Source: JACCXE01 sp963718605 | GTDB lineage: Bacteria; Actinomycetota; Acidimicrobiia; Acidimicrobiales; JACCXE01 | Assembly (NCBI GenBank): GCA_963718605.1 | Contig: OY970363.1 | Location: 2,666,001 to 2,730,000, forward strand | Length of the DNA stretch: 64,000 nt | Direction: 5' to 3' | Shown: one piece after another, positions 33,373-41,949 of the stretch | Numbering within the stretch: the first letter of the stretch is position 1 | How the letters are laid out: the number at the start of each line of letters is the position of its first letter | Translations under genes and position numbers: made by a program | Notes under the pieces: model-generated | What the model saw: the letters and a program-made list of their open reading frames with translations, nothing else | The model's database searches: none | Told to the model about the DNA's origin: nothing

Positions 33373-34818
33373 CTAAAGCAGATGCTCGACGCAGGTGTCG
33401 GTGTTGCGCCAGTTCACGGCGTTGCCCTGATCCGAGCGGTACGTCTCCATGATGTTCACCGAGAAACCGCCCATGCGCGCGAACCCCGGGCGGGTGAAGT
33501 CGACGTCGCAGGACGACGCGAACGGTCGCGTCGCTTTGAATCCCGTGAGCACGTCGACCAGACGATTGCGCGTGCAATCGGGACCGCACTGTTGCAACAA
33601 CAGCGCGAGACCTTTCTGGCCGGTCCAGTTCAAGAACAACAAGTCGCCGCCGACGCCGTTGAGTTTCACGTTGGGCCGGTACTTCTCATATTGCGCCTCG
33701 AACTGCTTCATGTCGCTGGCGTACGTCCCGAACTGGCCGGTGTAGTCGTGGTAGCTGTACGCCGGATACATCGCGACGCCCGCGAGCTTCGGGTTCAACG
33801 CGTCCTGGCCGAGCGTCTGGCTCGTGAGGTTGAACGGGAAGAGCAGGAACTGCGGGTTAAAGGCCTGCGCCTTGGCCTGTTTCACGATTTGCGTCGACGC
33901 GAGCGCGTTCTCCCAGATCCACACGACGTCAGCTCCGGCGCGCTGCAGGTCCAGCACCTCTTGCGTGTAGCTGCCCTGATTGTTTTGCACGGCGCGCTCG
34001 GCCACGACGTCGATGTTGTATTTCTTCGCGATCGCCTTGAACGCGGTAACGCCGGGCTCCCAGTTGGGGCTGTTGCGCTTGATGATGCCGACCTTCTTGC
34101 CCTTGTACCGGGCCGCGACCAACTCGCCGAACATCTCGCCCATCTTCTCGGTCGACGGAAGACCCGTGAAGCTGTAGCGCTGGTTCGCGGTGCCCTGCAC
34201 GGTGGCGGTGTGGTGCATGTAGAGCATGTGATTCGTCTCGGCCCAGTTGCGCACCGCCGGAATCTGGTCGAAGCCAATGCCACCCAGCAAAAAGAAGATG
34301 CCCTTGCCCTTGCAGGCGGTCGCCGCCTGCACCGCGGTGTCGGGGCTGTAGTTGTCGTTCTCATACGTGACGCTGACCTTGCGGCCGAAGATGCCGCCGG
34401 CGTCGTTGATCGCGCTCCAGTACACGTTGAGGTCGTCGGCGCTCGTGTTGAACGCGGCGCCGTAGGTGAGCGCGGCGTGCGCGCACAGGTTGATCGACGT
34501 CTTGGTGATGCCGACCGTGTCTTCTTTCGCGGTGAACAGCGTCGAGCGGGCGGGCGGGGACGCGGTGGTCGGTGCGGGGCCCCCGCCGGGCACCGTCACC
34601 TTGGGCACGGTGCCGGACGCGCCCGCGAACGGGTCGCCACCGGCCGCGGTGCTCGACGTGGTGGCGTCACCCGTGGCGCCGTCGGTCAGCGTCGTGGTGG
34701 TGCGGTCGCGATCGCCGGCGGCGACGGTCTTGGGCAAACGCGCGCCAGTGCAGGCACCGAGCAGCGCCAAACAAACCCCGAGGACGACATAAAGCGTCGT
34801 CCGTCTACCGACTGGCAT
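33373..34818 (-). CDS. Liv-type substrate-binding lipoprotein (second system), 481 aa
   Basis: Lipoprotein signal with lipobox LLGAC (residues ~21-25), then an Asp/Thr/Gly-rich spacer (~35-85) and a type 1 periplasmic-binding domain (KVSVTYENDNYSPDTAVQAATACKG in parts, FLLGGIGFDQIPAVRNWAE). The C-terminal third contains four Cys. Ligand unknown; the family ranges from branched-chain amino acids to amides and aromatic acids. ATG 34818 has GGGGAG upstream; the longer frame to 35055 lies over the cyclase gene and is shadow. It starts the second Liv operon, 40 bp after the cyclase gene. Confidence 0.9.
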   Translation of the reverse strand: MPVGRRTTLYVVLGVCLALLGACTGARLPKTVAAGDRDRTTTTLTDGATGDATTSSTAAGGDPFAGASGTVPKVTVPGGGPAPTTASPPARSTLFTAKEDTVGITKTSINLCAHAALTYGAAFNTSADDLNVYWSAINDAGGIFGRKVSVTYENDNYSPDTAVQAATACKGKGIFFLLGGIGFDQIPAVRNWAETNHMLYMHHTATVQGTANQRYSFTGLPSTEKMGEMFGELVAARYKGKKVGIIKRNSPNWEPGVTAFKAIAKKYNIDVVAERAVQNNQGSYTQEVLDLQRAGADVVWIWENALASTQIVKQAKAQAFNPQFLLFPFNLTSQTLGQDALNPKLAGVAMYPAYSYHDYTGQFGTYASDMKQFEAQYEKYRPNVKLNGVGGDLLFLNWTGQKGLALLLQQCGPDCTRNRLVDVLTGFKATRPFASSCDVDFTRPGFARMGGFSVNIMETYRSDQGNAVNWRNTDTCVEHLL

Positions 34819-34858
34819 TGATTCTCCCCACGCAGCGCATCCCGAAGCGGAACGGCGA

Positions 34859-37800
34859 CTAAGTGTCCAGCCTAGAAGCTGGCGTGGCCGCGAAGGAAAA
34901 GACGTCGCGCCAGCCGGGTAGGTCCGCACCGAGCTGATCGAGCGCTTCGTCGGCTTCCTCCGCATATCCCGTCGCATCATCGGACCGCAACGCCTGCGCC
35001 ACGCTCGCCCGCACCAGCAACGCCGTGCTTTGCGCCACCGCGTCGCTGGATTCATTGGCGCGCTTCACCAACTCGTCAGCAACCGTTAAGGCCCGCCGGT
35101 CGTCTTGTTGGGCAAATGCCAACGCTTGCCCGGTTCGGGCGAGTTGACGGTCCAGGTAGGTGCCGCCCTTCGCCGCGATGGACCGGTCGGCCGCGTCCAA
35201 GGCGAGCTTGGGCTGACGATCCGCGGCGTACGCGATCGCGAGCGCGCCGTTGGCGTAGGCGACCTGTCCTTCGTTGCTGGCCAAGGCCACCGACTCTTCG
35301 AGCATCGAGCGCGCCTCGGCATAGTTACCGGCGAGCAACTCGGCCACGCCAGTCAGCAGGCGAAGCTCGTGGTCGGCGACGGTGCCCATCATGCGAGCGA
35401 GAGCGGTTTCGGAGGCCAGCGCGGCGCGCGTCATCGTCGGCTCGCCGAGCTGCATTCCCACAGACGCGGCGATCACGCCAAAACCGCCGTTGCCGTCACC
35501 GCCCTGCGAGGTGTCGATGTCCTTGAGCAGTGCGATTGCTTCGTCGATGCGCCCGACGCTGGCGAGGCTGCGCGCTTTGGTGCCCTTGGCTTGTAGCAAG
35601 CGGTCGGGATCGCCGATCGTGGTGAACAACTCGATCGCTTCGGACGCCGGCGCGATGGCTTCGTCGGGCTTGCCGGTGAACAGCTTCACGCTCGACAGCA
35701 ACAGCAAGATCATGCCGAGCGCCCACTTGTCGTTGCGGTCGCGTTCGTTGGCGAGGATGTACTCGGCGAGTTCGCCGGCTTCTTCGAAGCGGCCCTGGAA
35801 CATCCGCACGAAGCCGAGTAGTCCGCGCACGAACCCGAGACCGCCGAAGTCGCCGATCTCCGCGAACGCCTTCTCCGCTTCGCGCGAGCCGTTCGTCGGC
35901 CTCGTCGAGCAGACCCTGGTTGAAGCTGAGCCACGCGCGGTTCTGCAACACCCACGCTTCACCCTGACGGTCGCTCGAGGTCGCGGAAGATCGCCAGCGC
36001 CTGTGTGAAGTAGTGGTCGGCTTTCTCGTTGTTGCCCCCGAACATGTGCGTCATGCCGATGAGGCGCAGCGCGAGCGCTTCATGCGCGACGTCGCCCTCT
36101 TCGCGCCAGAGTTCGATGGCGTGCTCGAGCGAAGTGACCGAACCCCCGGTATCGCCGGAGATACACAGGAGTTCGCCGCGAATGGTTTCGAGGTGGGCAA
36201 GCGCATTGCGGTCGTCGGGCTGTACCTCGACCGAGACCGCTTCGACGTCGGCGAGGCCGGCTTCGGCCATGCGCAGGTGGGCGTAGGAACTCGCGCGGGC
36301 CAGCAGTGTGCGCTGCCGATTGGCACGATCCGCCGGGTCGAGCAGTTCGAGGGCGCGATCAAGCAGCAACAACGAACCGGAATGCAGCCCGCGGCCTTTG
36401 GCGGCCATCGCGGCGCGTTCGATCGCGCGGAGGGCGCGTTGACAGATGTCGGCGGGTACGCCGTCGATATCTCCTAGGGACTGCTGCAGCGACGCGGCCA
36501 CGCCGAGGTGGTGCGCGATCGGCTCGAGTTCGTCGTCTTCGCGGCCGAGGACCTTGCGCCGCTCGCTCAGCCACAGGCCCAGGCCGGCGTGGCGCCGGGC
36601 GCGTTCGGCCTTGGTGAGCGTGTCGTAGGCGACCTCGCGGACGAGTTCGGACCGGAACGACCACGTGCCGGCGTCTTCTTCGAGCAGTTCGCGGGCAACC
36701 AGCTCGTCGAGGGCCTCTTCGTCGAGGCTCGCCCCGCGGGCGCTTGCGAGCGCCGCGAGCGCGTCGACCCGCCCGTCCTTGCCCGACTACGGCGGCGTCG
36801 TCCAGGATCGACCGAGCTGCCGACTCGAGGCCGTCGATACGGGCCGCGACTAGGCCACGCAGGGTGGCCGGCAGCTCGTTGACCGTGCGGCCGTCGCCGG
36901 GCACATCGGTGAGCAACCCGGCCAGCTCTTCCAGAAACAGGGGGTTGCCGCCGGCGCGCTCCATCACGAGGCGCATCATCTCGACCGACGCGTCCTGGCC
37001 CGAGCAGGCCGGCGAGCAGTTGGGTGGCGGCGTCGTCGTCGAGCGGGTCGAGGTGAATCGCCACCGCGTTGTGTTTGCCCGCGGGTGGCATCCAGCGCTT
37101 CTCGAGGTCCGATGCGCGCGGTTGCCAGCAGGAACACGGGCAGGCCGACGGCTCGCTCGAGCAGATCGTAGATCAGTGTCAGCACCACTTCGTCGGCCCA
37201 ATGCAGTTCGGCTAGCGCGATCATCAGCGGCTGCTGGCGCGCCAAACCCTGCACGAGTGCTTCGACGGCGCGGCGCACTTCGGCTGGCGCGCGTGCAGGG
37301 TCGACATCGGCGAGCGCGTTCGGGTCGCCGAGCACGTAGACGAGCCCGGCCACGAGACGATCGAGTTCAGGATCGTCCGCGTCGAGGCCCGTGACCTCCG
37401 CGAGTCGTGTCGTGAATGCGCGCGTGCACTTCGGAATCGCTCTGATCGCAGTCGGCACTGAGACCGCACGCTTGACGCACGGCTTCGGCGACGGGCCACC
37501 ACACGTTCGCTTCGCCATAGGGCAACGCAGCGGCCTTCGAGCACGAGTGCGTTGTGTTCGGTGCGCGCCATTTCGCACGCTTCTTCAGCGAGTCGCGTCT
37601 TGCCGACACCGGGCTCACCGAACATCACCGCGACGCTCGGACGGCTGCGCGCGAGGCTCGTGGCCATCATCGAACGCAACAACGCGACTTCGTTGTCGCG
37701 ACCGACAAGAGGACTGCGACGTTGCGACGGACGACGTCCGGGCACCGACAGAGACGAAATTCGCGCGCCAACGCGAAACAATTTCTTCGCGTCCTTTTGC

Positions 37801-38376
37801 TTGCAGCGCGTCGAGTTCTTCGTACGCGATCACGTTGCTCGTGGCGTAGTACGTCGCGGGACCGACGACGACGGCGCCAGGTTCGGCAGATGTTTGCAAG
37901 CGACTCGCGACGTTCACTGCGTCGCCCATCGCGGTGAAGTCGCCGCCCGCGCTCATGCCACCAACGAGCACCTCACCGGTGTTCACACCGACGCGTAACT
38001 GCACGCCCATCTGCGCGCCTTGCGCCAGTTCGGCGACCGTGCGTTGCATCGCGAGTGCGCTGCGCACGGCGCGTTCCGCGTCGTCTTCGTGCGCGATCGG
38101 TGCGCCGAACAACGCCATCAACGCGTCGCCGATCGTCTTGTCGACACGGCCGCCGTGGCTCGTGACGTCCGTAGCCAAGCGGGCGAACCACGAGTTCACG
38201 AGGTTCTTTACCTGCTCAGGGTCCCGGGCCTCCGACAAGCCCGTGAAACCCACGATATCGGCGAAAAGCACTGTAACTACACGCCTTTCGTCGCCTCGGG
38301 CCGCCAAGGCGTGCCCGCAGGACGGGCAGAAGCGAGCGTTATCCGGAGCGGCTGATGCGCAGGATGGACACGTCAC
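34859..38376 (-). pseudogene. class III nucleotide cyclase / AAA ATPase / TPR protein, with eight frameshifts
   Basis: Read across frames, this is one ~1169-residue protein. An N-terminal zinc ribbon (CPSCASAAPDNARFCPSCG) is followed by a class III cyclase domain (VVTVLFADIVGFTGLSE, TIGDALMALFGAPIAHEDD, VGVNTGEVLVGG). Next come a STAND-type AAA module (PLVGRDNEVALLR, P-loop FGEPGVGKTRLAEE) and a C-terminal TPR region. Frame changes lie near 37775, 37530, 37410, 37110, 37000, 36790, 35960 and 35885. Each is one extra base; removing eight makes the length divide by three, and I noted no internal stop in the joined frame. GTG 38376 is the likely start. Such proteins make cAMP and sense unknown signals. 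It is either a sequence-error victim or an inactive gene. Confidence 0.8.
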
Positions 38377-38401
38377 TACAGCCAAAGGTAGTGGAGCGGT
38401 G

Positions 38402-38623
38402 CTACGCCGAGTCCAAGCGAAAACTTGGTGCGCCGTCGACCACTTTGAGTCGGCCGGGCAGGCCGAGCCAGTGAACCGGTTCGTCACTCATCGACGCGCG
38501 CAAGCGAACGACGTTGCCCTTCGCGTCACCACTCGCGATCGCAATGTCAATGGCGACAACACCATCGTCATCACGCGCGACATCAGTGACAACGCAGTCG
38601 TACTCACCGTCCTCGAGTGGCAT
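38402..38623 (-). CDS. small hypothetical protein, 73 aa
   Basis: A short acidic protein beginning PLEDGEYDCVVTDVARDDDG and containing NVVRLRASMSDEP and LGLPGRLKVVDGAPSF. It reads like a small beta-barrel (OB or SH3-like) domain, but I do not recognise it. ATG 38623 is one codon after a GTG at 38626. It lies 25 bp upstream of the cyclase gene on the same strand and may be the first gene of that long train. Codon use looks genuine (no shadow pattern). Confidence 0.55.
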   Translation of the reverse strand: MPLEDGEYDCVVTDVARDDDGVVAIDIAIASGDAKGNVVRLRASMSDEPVHWLGLPGRLKVVDGAPSFRLDSA

Positions 38624-38626
38624 CAC

Positions 38627-38871
38627 GCCACGAGTGTCGCGCGCGTATCAACGCGTGCGACGACACGCGTTCGCTCGTGCACGCGCGAACAGAACGCGCG
38701 CGGTGCGACGCGCGTTGTGTCGCGCGTGCGTGCGCGTTTGCACGCGCGTTTTTGTGCGAGCGCATGCGCGCGCGCCGAGGATCCTTGATTTGTGCGCGCA
38801 AAACCGTGAACATTGATGGTGATTCGGCACACCGGCCGAGTACTCGCATCCCCGACTGAAAGGTTGCACTC
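38627..38871. other. 245-bp CGCG-rich low-complexity intergenic region
   Basis: Between two divergent genes lies DNA packed with CGCG, GTGCG and TGCGCG blocks, mainly 38636-38780, forming long alternating purine-pyrimidine runs such as CGCGTGCGTGCGCG. No reading frame makes protein sense. A weak promoter-like TTGATT at 38785-38790 and an AAAGG ribosome site precede the ATG of the Lys-rich protein at 38872. Such DNA can adopt left-handed or cruciform forms; function is unknown. Confidence 0.6.
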
Positions 38872-39240
38872 ATGGCTGTTGCCAAGAAGGCACCCGCGAA
38901 GAAGAAGGCCGCTGCCAAGAAAGCACCTGCCAAGAAAAAGGCAGCTGCAAAGAAGGCGCCGGCAAAGAAGAAGGCTGCAGCTAAGAAAGCACCTGCCAAG
39001 AAGAAGGCAGCTGCTCGCAAGGCTCCAGCAAAGAAGAAGGCCGCCGCTCGCAAGGCGCCGGCAAAGAAGAAGGCTGCAGCTAAGAAAGCGCCTGCCAAGA
39101 AGAAGGCGGCAGCGAAGAAGGCTCCAGCTAAGAAGAAGGCAGCTGCTCGCAAGGCTCCAGCTAAGAAGAAGGCTGCGGCACGCAAGGCTCCTGCCAAGAA
39201 GAAGGCGACTGCCAAGAAAGCTGGCGCACGCCGCCGGTAG
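38872..39240 (+). CDS. Lys/Ala/Pro repeat protein, H1/HupB-tail-like, 122 aa
   Basis: After MAVA the protein is ten consecutive 11-residue repeats of (K/R)KAPAKKKAAA with almost no variation, ending KKAGARRR. The DNA is a 33-bp tandem array with synonymous changes. It has no folded domain and is strongly basic, like histone H1 tails and the C-terminal tail of actinobacterial HupB. The neighbours fbiD and gpsA match the mycobacterial hupB-fbiD-gpdA2 neighbourhood, yet the N-terminal HU fold is absent and I found no trace of it upstream. It probably binds and compacts DNA without sequence specificity. The ribosome site AAAGG is well placed. Confidence 0.85.
   Translation: MAVAKKAPAKKKAAAKKAPAKKKAAAKKAPAKKKAAAKKAPAKKKAAARKAPAKKKAAARKAPAKKKAAAKKAPAKKKAAAKKAPAKKKAAARKAPAKKKAAARKAPAKKKATAKKAGARRR
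38884..39213 (+). repeat. 33-bp tandem repeat, ten units, inside the Lys-rich gene
   Basis: Ten in-frame 33-bp units encode the 11-residue repeat. Units differ mostly at third positions and by AAG/CGC switches at the first codon (Lys to Arg in units 5, 6, 9 and 10; the tenth also has Ala to Thr). Copy number could change by slippage or recombination without breaking the frame. Confidence 0.9.
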
Positions 39241-39258
39241 CTCGGGTCTTAAGTCGTT

Positions 39259-39292
39259 CGAAGAAGCGGCGGCTACGGCCGCCGCTTCTTCG
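39259..39292. terminator. perfect 15-bp stem bidirectional terminator
   Basis: CGAAGAAGCGGCGGC (39259-39273) and its exact reverse complement (39278-39292) flank the loop TACG. It sits between the convergent Lys-rich gene and fbiD. No long T-tract follows, as is common for actinobacterial terminators. It probably ends transcription from both sides. Confidence 0.8.
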
Positions 39293-39295
39293 CGT

Positions 39296-39856
39296 CTACA
39301 GGCCGGCGAGATCGTCGGGTTCGTCGACGTCCCAACCGAGCGCGTCATCGACGACGACGCGCAGCGCGAGGCCGCATCGCTTCGCTTCATCGACGTGACG
39401 CGCGAACGATCCGTCGCCGTACAGAAACTCGAAGTCGGTTCCGACCGGTAGCGACATCACGTTGGTGCCGCCGCCGTGGCGGTCGGGCACGATCGTCACG
39501 CCGTCGAAGTCGCCGACCCACGCGAACGGCGTCGGTCGCGCGATGTCGGCGTGCACGATGATCACGCGCACCGCGCCTGCCGCCGCGGCGGCGGCCATTC
39601 CGTCTCGCGCCGCGCTGTTCAGGCTGCCCGGATCCGCGATGGCGGTCGCACCTCTCTCATCGGCGAAGGCGCAGACCTCGGCGTCGCTGGACACCACGTA
39701 TATGGGCAACGGGGCCGCCGCCTCGAGCACCCTCCCGGCCATTAGGCGGGACAGCGCCGCCCGTTCGTCCTCGCTGATCGCGCCGGCCAGGCGGCCCTTG
39801 CCCAGGCGAAAGCTGCGTATGGGCACGACAACGGCCACGTCCGAGGCCCCGTCCAC
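39296..39856 (-). CDS. fbiD: F420 biosynthesis guanylyltransferase FbiD/CofC, 186 aa
   Basis: Nucleotidyltransferase of the CofC/FbiD family: N-terminal VVVPIRSFRLGKGRLAGAIS (GTP-binding loop with the RLGKGRLA element), VIIVHADIARPTPF (metal-binding Asp) and the signature VPDRHGGGTNVMSLP. It activates 2-phospholactate or, in actinobacteria, phosphoenolpyruvate with GTP for coenzyme F420. FbiA/B/C are not in the window. GTG 39856 is the first start. Divergent from gpsA, as in mycobacteria. Confidence 0.9.
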   Translation of the reverse strand: MDGASDVAVVVPIRSFRLGKGRLAGAISEDERAALSRLMAGRVLEAAAPLPIYVVSSDAEVCAFADERGATAIADPGSLNSAARDGMAAAAAAGAVRVIIVHADIARPTPFAWVGDFDGVTIVPDRHGGGTNVMSLPVGTDFEFLYGDGSFARHVDEAKRCGLALRVVVDDALGWDVDEPDDLAGL

Positions 39857-39910
39857 CAGGGGGAGTGTAGGAATGCCGCGGACCTACCTGCGTCAGTAGT
39901 GTCGGCGGCG

Positions 39911-40915
39911 ATGGCATCACGGGTAGCAGTAATAGGCGCCGGGTCCTGGGGGACCGCGGTTGCAGCGATCGCAGCGACGAATGCACCGACGGTCCTGTGG
40001 GCTCGTCGCGAGGCGCTCGCCGAACAGATCGCCAAAGAGCACGAGAATGGCGACTACCTCGCCGGTATGCAGCTGCCCGAGAAGCTCGAGTCGACCAGCG
40101 ACGTGCGCGCCGCGGTCGACGGTGCGGACGTCGTGGTGATGGGTGTGCCCTCACACGGGTTCCGGGACGTGCTCAGCGAGCTCCTCCCCGCGCTCGGGCC
40201 GAACGTGCCGATTGTCAGCCTGTCCAAGGGCGTCGAGCAGGAAACGCTGCTGCGGATGACCGAAGTGATCACCGACGTCACGAAGAACCACCCGGCCGGC
40301 GTGTTGACGGGGCCCAACCTCGCCAAGGAAGTGCTGCAGGGTTCGCCCGCGGCCGCCGTCGTCGCCTTCGATGACGAGTCCGTCGCCGAGGAACTGCAGA
40401 CACTGTTCTCGACCGCCACGTTCCGCGTGTACCGCAACGACGATGTGATCGGCTGCGAAGTTGCCGGGGCGTTGAAGAACGTGATGGCGATCGCGGCGGG
40501 CATGGCCGACGGCATGGGTTTCGGTGACAACACCAAGGCGGCGTTGATGACGCGCGGCCTGGCCGAACTCACACGCCTTGGCATTGCGTTGGGCGGCGAG
40601 CCGATCACGTTCATGGGCCTCGCGGGCATGGGCGACCTCGTGGCGACCTGCAGCTCGCGCCAGAGCCGCAACCGTCACGTCGGCGAAGAACTCGGCAAGG
40701 GTCGCAAGCTCGACGACATCATCGCCGAGATGCGCATGGTGGCCGAAGGCGTGAAGACGGCGCGCAGCGTGGTTGCGCTCGCGTCGCGCGTCAACGTCGA
40801 GATGCCGATCGCGGAGCAGGTTGTCGCGGTGCTGGACGACAGGGTGTCGGCCGCAGAAGTGATCGGCAATTTGATGTCCCGCTCGGCCAAGGCCGAGTCG
40901 CACGGCCTGTCTTGA
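39911..40915 (+). CDS. gpsA: glycerol-3-phosphate dehydrogenase [NAD(P)+] GpsA, 334 aa
   Basis: NAD(P)-dependent reductase making sn-glycerol-3-phosphate for phospholipids. The dinucleotide-binding GAGSWGTAVAAIA is at the N-terminus, followed by VPSHGFRDVL, LSKGVEQET, GPNLAKEVLQGSPAAAV, the catalytic GCEVAGALKNVMAIAAGMADG and the FMGLAGMGDLVATCSS block. Normal length. ATG 39911 is taken as start; GTG 39899 would add four residues. Divergent from fbiD with a ~55-bp shared promoter region. Confidence 0.96.
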   Translation: MASRVAVIGAGSWGTAVAAIAATNAPTVLWARREALAEQIAKEHENGDYLAGMQLPEKLESTSDVRAAVDGADVVVMGVPSHGFRDVLSELLPALGPNVPIVSLSKGVEQETLLRMTEVITDVTKNHPAGVLTGPNLAKEVLQGSPAAAVVAFDDESVAEELQTLFSTATFRVYRNDDVIGCEVAGALKNVMAIAAGMADGMGFGDNTKAALMTRGLAELTRLGIALGGEPITFMGLAGMGDLVATCSSRQSRNRHVGEELGKGRKLDDIIAEMRMVAEGVKTARSVVALASRVNVEMPIAEQVVAVLDDRVSAAEVIGNLMSRSAKAESHGLS

Positions 40916-41949
40916 CCCGCCTGCCACTCGCGATCGCCGGCGCGCCCGCGATCGGCCACGTCGATGAACACGGCTACGTGTGGTTGCCCGACGGGGCGCG
41001 CCTCGAGTGGTGGGTGCTGGGCGACGACGGATGGCACGCACCCCGCGCCTCGCCCACGCGGCGTCAACGCGTCATCGACAACTCGCCCGTGCTGGAGACA
41101 TCCATTCGCGTGCCCGGCGGCGACGTCGCGTGGCGCGTCGCGGCGGTGGCGACGGGCAATGGCGCCGTGATCGTGGCCGAGTGCGAGAACCGCGGCTCGA
41201 TCCCCGTAGGGGTAGGCGTGGCCCGGGTCGAGGGCGACGCGGTGGTCGCGCTCGAAGTGCACCCGGTGACCCACACCAACACGTGGCGCGGCCCGATTGG
41301 GGCCGACACGGCGGACCCGCTGCCCGACCTGGCCACGGTGGGCCGGGGCTGGCTGGCTTTGGCGAGTCAAGGCGCGCACGTGAGCACGAACGATCCGATG
41401 ATCGACGACGCGTTGATCGCGGCGCGCGTCAGCCTGCTCCTGCACGTCGGTGGGCTAGTGGCCGCGGGCAAGCGGGCTGACCGCGAAGTCGCGGGCGCCG
41501 TGGCCAGCGCGCTCACGCTGCTCGATCTCGAAGACGAAGCCGGCACGCTGCGTCGCGCCGCGAAACTCAAGCCCGTCCGCAAAGGGTTGCCTCTTGTCGG
41601 CGTGCCACGGGCCGCGCTGACGACCGATGCGATCGCGCTGCTCGGCGATGTCCGCATTGCGGCCGAAACGGTGAGCGCGATCCGACAAATGCTTGTGGAC
41701 GACTCGACGGCGATCGTGGACTGTCTGCCCGGCTTCGACGCAACCTGGCGCGGCCGGTCCGTCGACATTGCCGCGTTGCCGACGAACCACGGCACCCTCG
41801 CTTTCGCAGTGCGCTGGCACGGCGAGCGCCCGGCGCTGCTGTGGGAGATCGAACCGAAGGGTGCGACGCTCCGCGCGCGTGCCCTTGACCCGGCCTGGTC
41901 GACCGACGACGCCGCCGGAGAAGCGTTGCTGGCTACGCCGACAGCGTGA
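40912..41949 (+). CDS. hypothetical protein, 345 aa
   Basis: I do not recognise a family with confidence. It starts with beta-rich segments (GHVDEHGYVWLPDGARLEWWV, SIRVPGGDVAWRVAAV) that resemble the beta-sandwich N-domain of glycoside hydrolase-like proteins. It then becomes helical (DDALIAARVSLLLHVGG, REVAGAVASALTLLDLEDEAG), suggestive of an (alpha/alpha) barrel fragment, and ends in a beta-rich part with PALLWEIEPKGATLRA. It may be a degenerate or short glycan-acting protein. TTG 40912 overlaps the gpsA stop. The 3' end overlaps the convergent lipoprotein gene by 17 bp. Confidence 0.6.
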   Translation: MTRLPLAIAGAPAIGHVDEHGYVWLPDGARLEWWVLGDDGWHAPRASPTRRQRVIDNSPVLETSIRVPGGDVAWRVAAVATGNGAVIVAECENRGSIPVGVGVARVEGDAVVALEVHPVTHTNTWRGPIGADTADPLPDLATVGRGWLALASQGAHVSTNDPMIDDALIAARVSLLLHVGGLVAAGKRADREVAGAVASALTLLDLEDEAGTLRRAAKLKPVRKGLPLVGVPRAALTTDAIALLGDVRIAAETVSAIRQMLVDDSTAIVDCLPGFDATWRGRSVDIAALPTNHGTLAFAVRWHGERPALLWEIEPKGATLRARALDPAWSTDDAAGEALLATPTA

